Shown: positions 1 through 4,793 of the stretch, one piece after another
How the letters are laid out: each line of letters begins with the position of its first letter
Position numbering within the stretch: position 1 is the stretch's first letter
Assembly: GCA_902783905.1 (NCBI GenBank)
Contig: CACZSP010000181.1
Location: 1-5,113 of the forward strand
From: an uncultured Ruminococcus sp.
GTDB lineage: Bacteria > Bacillota > Clostridia > Oscillospirales > CAG-272
Direction: 5' to 3'
DNA: 5,113 bases
Notes under the pieces: generated by a model
Databases searched by the model: none
Told to the model about the DNA's origin: nothing
Seen by the model: the letters and a program-made list of their open reading frames with translations, nothing else
Program-made: the position numbers and the translations under genes

Positions 1-2
1 AA

Positions 3-158
3 TATGATAAGGATTCCGGATTTGCGGATAACAAATATGCATCGTCGGCAAGCTTTGATTATAACGGAAATTCATACGTATTGGAGTATTATTCGGATAA
101 TCCATCCGATGCCGCTCTTGATATACTGGCGAAATTCTTTTCTCGACAAACCCAATAA
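3..158 (+). CDS. C-terminal end of an unrecognised protein (5' partial)
   Basis: The reading frame is open from the window edge and ends at TAA (156-158), giving 51 residues. I prefer this frame to the other open one, which ends at 162, because its composition looks like a real protein: it is rich in Asp, Ser, Tyr and Asn with a plausible amphipathic C-terminal helix (ALDILAKFF), whereas the other reads as Ile/Arg-rich noise. The run of Tyr/Asp/Asn/Ser with alternating hydrophobics (FDYNGNSYVLEYY) suggests beta-strands of a surface or extracytoplasmic domain, but that is inference. No family is recognised. The DNA is clearly more AT-rich than the genes downstream. The gene is probably a separate transcription unit, because a promoter and a terminator-like structure lie between it and the kinase gene. 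Confidence 0.5.
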   Translation, partial: YDKDSGFADNKYASSASFDYNGNSYVLEYYSDNPSDAALDILAKFFSRQTQ

Positions 159-248
159 AATTTGAATGATTGACATTTTCCCGGATTGTGCAATTCCAGT
201 CGGATAGTTCTAATTATCCTTGTGGATACCGTCTGTTACGATTGTTTT

Positions 249-287
249 TTCGCAATCTTGCACGATGATATTGCAAAATCCCGCGAA
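249..287. promoter_or_regulatory. Candidate operator: nested inverted repeats over the -35 box
   Basis: GATATTGCAAAATC (267-280) is a near-perfect palindrome, with 6 of 7 base pairs matching, and it covers the -35 hexamer. Other short inverted repeats surround it: TTGCA (258-262) with TGCAA (272-276), GCAAT (252-256) with ATTGC (270-274), and TTCGC (249-253) with GCGAA (283-287). A dyad placed on the -35 is where a repressor would block RNA polymerase, so a sugar-responsive regulator is plausible. No regulator gene is in the window and I cannot name the family. The arms are short, so chance remains possible. Confidence 0.35.
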
Positions 288-299
288 ATGCGATATAAT
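271..299 (+). promoter_or_regulatory. Predicted sigma-A-type promoter for the kinase/SIS operon
   Basis: TTGCAA at 271-276 and a perfect TATAAT at 294-299 are separated by exactly 17 bp. The -35 matches the TTGACA consensus at 4 of 6 positions. Transcription would start near 305-308, leaving a leader of about 70 nt before the ATG at 377. No better promoter is visible in the 159-376 spacer. This is motif reading only. Confidence 0.6.
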
Positions 300-352
300 G
301 ACGTTAAGTCGATCCGCGCACGCGAGCGCGCGGTATGGCTTAACGTCTTTTT
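300..352 (+). terminator. Long-looped inverted repeat with T-tract; possible terminator or attenuator
   Basis: GACGTTAAG (300-308) and CTTAACGTC (339-347) form a perfect 9-bp inverted repeat followed by five Ts (348-352). The loop contains a second GC-rich hairpin, CCGCGC (314-319) with GCGCGG (328-333). A transcript reading through from the upstream gene would carry the whole structure, so it could act as an intrinsic terminator. The predicted promoter at 271-299 would start transcripts at about 305-308, so most of the left arm would be missing and its own transcript would be spared. The right arm could instead pair with GACGT at 353-357 across the T-tract, giving a competing hairpin. The long loop and short T-run make termination strength uncertain. 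Confidence 0.4.
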
Positions 353-376
353 GACGTGATTGACCGGAGGTAAGCC

Positions 377-1330
377 ATGCGCAGGATAATTATAGGAGCA
401 GACGGCGGAGGAACAAAGACTCGCCTTGTCGCTCTGGACGCCGACACGCTTCAGCCGGTCGCATCCGCCGGATGCGGAAGCATACACTGGCTTTCCATGG
501 GCGTCCCCGCAGCCGCGCGCGAATTCGAAAAGGGTATCGCGGCTCTCGGACTCGGCGGGGACGACGCGATCGTCGCGGTCTCGGCGGGAGATCCTTCGGT
601 GGAAGATTCCGACACGACGCCCGGCGAAGAGTTTATAAAACAGGCGGTAAAAGAATTTGCGCCGGAAGCGCGGATCTTTTCGAAAAGCGACGTTTTCATT
701 GCGCTTTACGCCTTTTCGCGCGGCCTGCCGGCAGCCCTGCTGGTCGCCGGGACCGGCTCGATGGGCGTCGCGCTGACCGAACCTTACGATTTTTTCCGTC
801 CGGCGCGTCTTTTCACGGTCGGCGGCTGGGGCGAGCCGGCAAGGGACCCGGGGAGCGGATATCACGCTGCGCTTTCGGCGATCGCGGCGGCGCTTGACGC
901 TTTCGACGGGATCGGAGAGAAAACGGCGCTCTGCGGGGAGGTCCTCGGATATTTCGGAGCGGAAAAACCGCGGGAGCTGATTGATATTTTCAATTCCGGC
1001 TCTCAGCCGAGGCCGTTCGTCGCGGATCTTGCCCGCAGGGTCGAAGAATGCGCGGACGCGGGTGACGCGGTCGCCGAACGCATACTGTTAAACGAGGGCG
1101 AAACGCTCGGAAAATACGCGCTCTCCCTGCTCGGAGCCCTGCCGCCCGGCAAAAAGCGGCTCGGGATATACGGCGGCTTTTTCACAAAATGCCGCGCGGT
1201 CAGAGAGACGGCCGAAAGAATCGTGAGAGAAAAATATCCGGACGCCGAGATCGCGGAGCCGGAGATACCTGCGCAGATCGGAGCGGCGCTTTACGCCGCC
1301 GACGCGCTGAAAGCGGAGGAGAAACAATGA
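377..1330 (+). CDS. BadF/BadG/BcrA/BcrD-family sugar kinase (N-acetylglucosamine kinase-like)
   Basis: This is a 317-residue cytoplasmic ATP-dependent kinase of the ASKHA fold, likely phosphorylating an N-acetylated amino sugar. Visible motifs, in order, are: the phosphate-1 loop DGGGTKT (9-15); SDVFIAL (104-110), whose Asp105 sits where NagK-type enzymes have the catalytic base; the phosphate-2 loop VAGTGSMG (123-130); GGWGEPARDPGSGY (149-162), the counterpart of the usual GGWG..GDEGS segment; and the adenosine-side GIYGGFF (263-269). The length suits the family. The ATG is preceded by GGAGG (366-370) with a 6-nt spacer. The stop overlaps the next start as ATGA, so the SIS-domain gene is translationally coupled. 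In Clostridium acetobutylicum a kinase of this superfamily (MurK) phosphorylates MurNAc and GlcNAc. Here the partner is not MurQ, so the exact sugar is open. An oddity is RDPGS in place of GDEGS, keeping the Asp but losing the Glu. The family call is strong; substrate assignment is weak. Confidence 0.85.
   Translation: MRRIIIGADGGGTKTRLVALDADTLQPVASAGCGSIHWLSMGVPAAAREFEKGIAALGLGGDDAIVAVSAGDPSVEDSDTTPGEEFIKQAVKEFAPEARIFSKSDVFIALYAFSRGLPAALLVAGTGSMGVALTEPYDFFRPARLFTVGGWGEPARDPGSGYHAALSAIAAALDAFDGIGEKTALCGEVLGYFGAEKPRELIDIFNSGSQPRPFVADLARRVEECADAGDAVAERILLNEGETLGKYALSLLGALPPGKKRLGIYGGFFTKCRAVRETAERIVREKYPDAEIAEPEIPAQIGAALYAADALKAEEKQ
1315..1321 (+). promoter_or_regulatory. Ribosome-binding site fixing the SIS gene start
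   Basis: GGAGGAG lies inside the end of the kinase gene, 5 nt before the ATG at 1327. It supports that ATG over an in-frame upstream start at 1189, which would add 46 arginine-rich residues not seen in this family. Confidence 0.7.
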
Positions 1331-2064
1331 GACCGGTAACGGAACGCTATATCAACACGGTCACGGGGCTGCTCGGAAAGATCCTTGACACTCAGTCGGA
1401 AGCGATAGACGCGGCGGCGTCGGCTGTCGCCGACGCGCTCGGGGGCGGCGGCACGCTGTTCGCCTTCGGAACGGGGCATTCGCATATGCTTGCCGAGGAG
1501 CTTTTCTATCGGGCCGGCGGACTCGTAAAGGTATATCCGATCCTCGACGCGCCTCTAATGCTTCACGTCGGGGCTTCACGCTCGAGCGACGTCGAGCGGA
1601 TCCCCGGCTACGCGGCGACGCTTGTCGGATACGGGGCGGATCCGCGCGAGGGCGACGTTATGATCATCTTTTCTAATTCCGGAAGGAACGCCGTGCCGGT
1701 CGATATGGCCCTGATGATGAAAGAGCGCGGCGTAAAGACGGTCGCGGTCACAAATCTCGCGCATTCGCGCGCGTCCTCTTCGCGCCATCCCTCGGGGAAG
1801 CGGCTTTTCGAGATATGCGATATCGTTATCGACAACGGCGGCTGCGTCGGAGACGCGGCGCTGAACCTGGACGGATACGTCTGCGGACCGACGTCGACCG
1901 TGATCGGGGCTGCGATAGTCCAGTGCATATCCTGCGGAGCCGTGGGCGAGCTTTGCGCGCGCGGCGTGAAGCCGGAGGTCTTTTCCAGCAGCAACGTTGA
2001 CGGCGGCGACGAGATCAATCACGAATATATAAAAAAATACAACCGGGAAATACCGATACTCTGA
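1327..2064 (+). CDS. SIS-domain phosphosugar-binding protein, UPF0309 family
   Basis: This 245-residue cytoplasmic protein has a single SIS (sugar isomerase) domain and matches the UPF0309 family along its full length. Residues 47-66 hold FGTGHSHMLAEELFYRAGGL, the first sugar-phosphate loop. Other family motifs are PILDAPLMLH (71-80), SSDVERIPGYA (86-96), the second loop SNSGRNAVPV (116-125), SRHPSGKRL (152-160), GPTSTVIGA (187-195) and the C-terminal SNVDGGDEINHEY (222-234). The usual length of the family is near 245, so the ATG at 1327 is right. SIS folds bind phosphorylated sugars and act as isomerases, etherases or regulators. UPF0309 members have structures but, to my knowledge, no settled reaction. 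The 4-bp overlap with an amino-sugar kinase gene suggests it acts on the kinase product, for example by isomerising or sensing an amino-sugar 6-phosphate. It is not MurQ, which is longer and has a different layout. The family call is firm; the reaction is unknown. Confidence 0.9.
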   Translation: MRPVTERYINTVTGLLGKILDTQSEAIDAAASAVADALGGGGTLFAFGTGHSHMLAEELFYRAGGLVKVYPILDAPLMLHVGASRSSDVERIPGYAATLVGYGADPREGDVMIIFSNSGRNAVPVDMALMMKERGVKTVAVTNLAHSRASSSRHPSGKRLFEICDIVIDNGGCVGDAALNLDGYVCGPTSTVIGAAIVQCISCGAVGELCARGVKPEVFSSSNVDGGDEINHEYIKKYNREIPIL

Positions 2065-2275
2065 TATTTAGTTGATTCTGATATTTGTGTAACGCAACCG
2101 GTTCTGCACAGGAATGATCCGCATGTTATTTCAAAAATAAACGCACTAAAGGAATCGTTCGTGTTTTAGGGGCTGTTTATAAATCTCGAAGAAAATCGTG
2201 AAAAAAGCAGCGCCATAAATAAGTTCCAATTTGTTGATTTTGAAACGATAGGGGCTCCAAAGAATCGCTCACACC
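2065..2275. other. AT-rich spacer without a recognisable gene
   Basis: I see no convincing coding frame, RNA gene or intrinsic terminator in these 211 bp, although the upstream operon ends at 2064. The only repeat is the octamer TAGGGGCT, present at 2167-2174 and again at 2249-2256. The sequence beginning GGGGCTGTTTATAAA (2169-2183) resembles an insertion-sequence end in style, but no partner end or transposase remnant is visible. An alternative reading is old mobile-element debris upstream of the MITE. Confidence 0.5.
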
Positions 2276-2279
2276 CTTG

Positions 2280-2322
2280 GCCCCCTTGTGCAAAGGGGGC
2301 TGTCACGCGCCCCGCGCGTGAC
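2280..2322. repeat. Two consecutive strong GC hairpins in the left MITE arm
   Basis: GCCCCCTT (2280-2287) pairs with AAGGGGGC (2293-2300) across a 5-nt loop. It is followed directly by GTCACGCGC (2302-2310) pairing with GCGCGTGAC (2314-2322) across a CCC loop. Both stems are perfect. No T-tract follows, so these are not classical terminators, though they could slow polymerase or protect the 3' end of the upstream transcript. Confidence 0.75.
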
Positions 2323-2430
2323 TGAGGGATTGTCCTTTATTATCGAAAATCGCTTTAGTTCAGCAGTAATCGATTTGCTTGGTAACAATCCCTCCGTCAT
2401 GCTCGGCTATGCCTCGCATGCCGCCTCCCT

Positions 2431-2478
2431 GCCAAATTGGCGGCCAAATTGGCGGCCAAATTGGCGGCCAAATTGGCG
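2431..2478. repeat. Perfect 4 x 12-bp tandem array of a palindromic unit
   Basis: The unit GCCAAATTGGCG occurs four times without a mismatch. Its first 11 bases, GCCAA-A-TTGGC, form a palindrome around a central A, so the array presents four dyads spaced 12 bp apart. It lies between CTCCCT (2425-2430) and TACACAAGGGAG (2479-2490). These are the two sides of what should be the right-hand terminal hairpin of the MITE, judged by its intact left-hand counterpart at 2280-2300. The array therefore looks like an insertion or expansion within that loop. Confidence 0.9.
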
Positions 2479-2544
2479 TACACAAGGGAGTCAAGATTAT
2501 TGCGTATCGATTAATTGAGCGGTATTGCCTTAAAGAATTACCAT

Positions 2545-2550
2545 GGGAGG
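2545..2550 (+). promoter_or_regulatory. Ribosome-binding site fixing the DegT start
   Basis: GGGAGG lies 9 nt before the ATG at 2560. It rules out a TTG at 2515, which would add 15 residues encoded largely by the ribosome-binding region itself. No convincing promoter is seen between the MITE end and this site. Confidence 0.7.
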
Positions 2551-2559
2551 AAAAATAAA

Positions 2560-3777
2560 ATGCCCGTACTTGCAAAATGCGGGGGAACGCCTCTGCGAAC
2601 GAAGAAGGATCCCCGTTGGACAGTCTCCGGGGAAAGGGAGAAAGAATATCTATCTCGCGCCCTTGCCGCTGACACCGCCGGCCCGGACGGGCCGCTGAAC
2701 CGTGAATTTCGCGAAAGATTCGCGCGGTTTTCGGACGTGAAGCACTGTTTCACCGTCGCAAACGGAACGGTCAGCATCGAGCTGATCCTGAGAGCTTACG
2801 GTATCGGGTACGGTGACGAGGTGATAGTGACTCCCTACACCTTCATCGCCTCGATCTCCTCGCTGATCTACGCCGGAGTAAAACCGGTTTTCGCGGACGT
2901 CGATCCCGAGACCTTCCAGCTTTCGCCGGAGGCGGCCGAACGCGCGATAACCCCTCGCACGAAGGCGATAATGCCGGTGTACGTCGGCGGATGTCCCGAC
3001 CGTCTGGACGAATTCCGGCGAGTATGCCGGGAACACGGACTGATACTGATAGGCGACGCCGCTCAGGCGGTCGGCGCCGAATACGGCGGCAGGGGAGTCG
3101 CCGCCTGCGCCGACGTGACTTCTATCAGCTGTCAGAACACCAAGAACCTCACCTGCGGAGAGGGAGGGATCATACTTACCGACGACGACGCCCTCGCGGA
3201 CAGGATAGAAGCGATCCTTCACGGAGGAGTAAACAGATACGGCGTCCGCACTGCTATTGGACTTCAGAACGGGATGAGCGAATATCAGGCGGCCGTACTT
3301 CTCGCCCAGCTTGAAGCGCTCCCTTCGCAGATCGCGCGCAGGAAGGAGAACGGCGCGTATCTCGACGCGCGCCTCGGCGAACTTGATTTCGTGCGGGCGC
3401 TGCGCCGCGATCCGAAGCTTACGACGAACGCCTTCCATCTGTATATGTTCGGTCTGAGAGAAGAAAAGCTCGACGGGCTGACACTCGGGGAATTCCTTTC
3501 GGCTGTCCGCGCCGAGGGTGTTTCGGCGGCTCCCGGATACAAGCCGGTCTACACCTTCCCTTGCATGGCTTCCGATTACGTAAAAAAGTGCGTGGGTTCG
3601 GAAATCGATCTCCGTCCCTGCACGCCCGCCGCCGAGCGGATATCGTATCACGAGGCGTGCTGGATCTGGCAGTACGTTCTTCTCGGCGAAAAAGAGGATA
3701 TGGACGACTGCGTGAACGCTTTGCGCAAGGTGTACGAAAACCGCGCCGAGCTTCTCGAAGGGAGGAAAACGAAGTGA
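2560..3777 (+). CDS. DegT/DnrJ/EryC1/StrS-family PLP-dependent aminotransferase
   Basis: This 405-residue cytoplasmic enzyme is expected to transfer an amino group, usually from glutamate or glutamine, to a keto-sugar or keto-cyclitol. Family landmarks include the N-terminal GGTPLRTK (8-15) and W20; NGT (68-70) in the phosphate-cup region; GDEVIVTPYTFIAS (85-98); PVFADVDPETF (109-119); GDAAQAVGA (165-173), with Asp166 for the PLP ring nitrogen; and TKNLTCGEGG (194-203), with Lys195 as the Schiff-base lysine. NGMSEYQAAVLLAQLEAL (237-254) is the conserved segment after the active site, and the C-terminal small domain is complete to DDCVNALRKVYE (382-393). Length and all key residues are normal, so it should be active. 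It overlaps the next gene by 4 bp (GTGA), and that gene encodes a degenerate relative. The substrate cannot be told; members serve sugar-nucleotide, cyclitol and antibiotic-sugar pathways, and no other nucleotide-sugar gene is visible here. Confidence 0.9.
   Translation: MPVLAKCGGTPLRTKKDPRWTVSGEREKEYLSRALAADTAGPDGPLNREFRERFARFSDVKHCFTVANGTVSIELILRAYGIGYGDEVIVTPYTFIASISSLIYAGVKPVFADVDPETFQLSPEAAERAITPRTKAIMPVYVGGCPDRLDEFRRVCREHGLILIGDAAQAVGAEYGGRGVAACADVTSISCQNTKNLTCGEGGIILTDDDALADRIEAILHGGVNRYGVRTAIGLQNGMSEYQAAVLLAQLEALPSQIARRKENGAYLDARLGELDFVRALRRDPKLTTNAFHLYMFGLREEKLDGLTLGEFLSAVRAEGVSAAPGYKPVYTFPCMASDYVKKCVGSEIDLRPCTPAAERISYHEACWIWQYVLLGEKEDMDDCVNALRKVYENRAELLEGRKTK
3760..3765 (+). promoter_or_regulatory. 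Ribosome-binding site fixing a GTG start
   Basis: GGGAGG lies 8 nt before GTG at 3774, inside the end of the upstream DegT gene. It selects this start over far upstream in-frame ATGs, and homology with the upstream DegT protein begins shortly after it. Confidence 0.7.
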
Positions 3778-4787
3778 AAAATACCGTTTTATCCCGCGAA
3801 CGGGAAAAGCTCCTGAAGGTGCTCGACGGCGCCTGGGGCACGATTGGTCCCGAATTCCTCGCCGCGAACGAAGAACTTGCCGCCTTTGCCGGATGTAAAA
3901 AGGCGCTTTGCGTATTTTCCGCTTCCGCCGCGCTGGAAACGGTGCTTCGGGCGCATAATATCGGCAGAGGGGACGAGGTGATCGTCGCCGCCTGGTCGGA
4001 TCCGGTCGATTCGATGACCTGCGCCGCCGTCGGCGCCGTGCCGGTATTCGCCGACGTCGACGAAAAGACGCTGACGCTGCCGGTTTCGTCGGTTGAAACC
4101 GCGCTCACGGAACGCACCCGCGCGGTCATCGCCGATCTTCCCGGAGGGAATCCCTGCGACGCGCCGGCGCTCTCGAGCTTCTGCCGGAAGAACGGTCTTC
4201 TGTTCATAATCAATCTTTCCGACTGCTGGGGGACCGAGGCAGGCGGCAGAAAGATCCGGAAATACGCCGACGCCGCCTTTGCCGATTTCGGCGACGGCCG
4301 TCTGGCTGACGCGGGCCTTGCCGGAGCCGTGCTCACCGACGACGCCGACGCTTTTGAAAAGTATTACGCGTACCACAACTGCGGCAGACCCCAGAACGCC
4401 GGCGCGTCGCTTTCCTTCGACGCGATACTCGGCGGAGATCTGCGGATCGCCGAGTGGCAGTGTTCACTGATACGCAGCCGGATCAGTCTGATCCCTGAAC
4501 GCCTGTCGGAATGCCGCGCGGAATCAGCGCGCGTATCCGAACAGATCTCTCCCGTCGCTGTCGTTCCGGGCGGCGTCTCCTCCCGCCGCGGCACGCTGGT
4601 TGCCGGGGAGAAGATCGCGGGCTTGCGTTACGAACCCTGTTTTGAACTTATGTCCGACGCTCCGCTCTGGAACGAAGAGTATTATCTGAAATGCACCGGA
4701 GCCGGAGAAACCGAGCCCGGGAGCTTCCCGGTCAGCAGATTCGCTTCGGAAAACGCGTTCCTCGCGTATCCGGTCGAAAAGGAGTGA
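3774..4787 (+). CDS. Degenerate DegT-fold protein lacking the PLP lysine (predicted pseudo-aminotransferase)
   Basis: This 337-residue protein starts at GTG and is colinear with the DegT protein just upstream. Shared segments include NIGRGDEVIV (62-71), GAVPVFADVD (87-96), LTERTRAVI (111-119), YADAAFADF (164-172) with AVLTDD (185-190), and DLRIAEWQ (222-229). The catalytic set is gone. Arg176 stands where the partner has Lys195, and there is no lysine between 164 and 195. Asn147 replaces Asp166, Asp150 replaces Gln169, SAS (49-51) replaces NGT, and GLAG (181-184) replaces GEGG. The C-terminal domain is shorter by roughly 70 residues. The frame is intact and codon style matches the neighbours, so it looks selected rather than decaying. 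DegT enzymes are dimers with active sites at the interface, so a heteromer with the active partner is the first hypothesis; a sugar-binding or regulatory role is the alternative. Known lysine-less relatives (ColD/E1 dehydratases) carry His, not Arg, and keep PMP chemistry. Family membership is firm; loss of catalysis is inferred. Confidence 0.85.
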   Translation: MKNTVLSREREKLLKVLDGAWGTIGPEFLAANEELAAFAGCKKALCVFSASAALETVLRAHNIGRGDEVIVAAWSDPVDSMTCAAVGAVPVFADVDEKTLTLPVSSVETALTERTRAVIADLPGGNPCDAPALSSFCRKNGLLFIINLSDCWGTEAGGRKIRKYADAAFADFGDGRLADAGLAGAVLTDDADAFEKYYAYHNCGRPQNAGASLSFDAILGGDLRIAEWQCSLIRSRISLIPERLSECRAESARVSEQISPVAVVPGGVSSRRGTLVAGEKIAGLRYEPCFELMSDAPLWNEEYYLKCTGAGETEPGSFPVSRFASENAFLAYPVEKE

Positions 4788-4793
4788 CGCGCC

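Larger units (their letters stand above)
2276..2495. mobile_element. MITE-like non-coding inverted-repeat element (~220 bp)
   Basis: The outer ends CTTGGCCCCCTTGTG (2276-2290) and CACAAGGGAGTCAAG (2481-2495) are inverted repeats matching at 13 of 15 positions. An inner pair, TGACTGAGGGATTGT (2319-2333) and ACAATCCCTCCGTCA (2385-2399), matches at 14 of 15. Each arm also has its own hairpins: two in the left arm (2280-2300 and 2302-2322), and in the right arm CATGC (2398-2402) with GCATG (2416-2420) around GGC/GCC. There is no transposase, so mobility would need one acting in trans. I recall similar CCCTTGTG...GACTGAGGGATTGT repeats in clostridial genomes, but could not check. No clear target-site duplication is visible at either end, so the exact boundaries may be off by a few bases. 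Confidence 0.7.

Noticed and set aside
170..208. Perfect TTGACA at 170-175 as a second promoter
   Set aside because: No acceptable -10 hexamer lies 16-18 bp downstream; the nearest candidate, GATAGT at 203-208, is too far away.
202..219. Hairpin GGATA...TATCC as terminator of the first gene
   Set aside because: The stem is short and AT-rich and no T-tract follows.
236..865. Reverse-strand open frame across the promoter region and the kinase N-terminus
   Set aside because: Arginine-rich shadow opposite the kinase gene with no domain. It would run through the promoter and inverted repeats.
2288..2518. Open frame on the + strand encoding a repeated NWRP peptide
   Set aside because: It lies within the MITE and its repeats are only the translation of the 12-bp array, which stays open because 12 is a multiple of three. 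There is no family match or convincing ribosome-binding site. The reverse strand gives a similar artefact (PIWP repeats).
2065..2559. CRISPR array suggested by the short tandem repeats
   Set aside because: The 12-bp units are contiguous, with no unique spacers and no cas genes.
2650..3651. Long (333 codons) reverse-strand open frame opposite the DegT gene
   Set aside because: It mirrors a GC-rich coding gene, is rich in Arg and Val with no recognisable domain, and lacks a ribosome-binding site. The + strand frame has all DegT motifs.
3419..4336. Long (305 codons) reverse-strand open frame across the two DegT-fold genes
   Set aside because: It spans a gene boundary on the other strand, and its Ser/Arg/Ala-rich composition is typical of an antisense shadow in GC-rich DNA.
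3774..4787. Second DegT gene as a frameshifted or decaying pseudogene
   Set aside because: It is open and colinear with the intact paralogue over its length, with a good ribosome-binding site and the same codon style. Specific loss of catalytic residues with the fold preserved fits a functional pseudoenzyme better.
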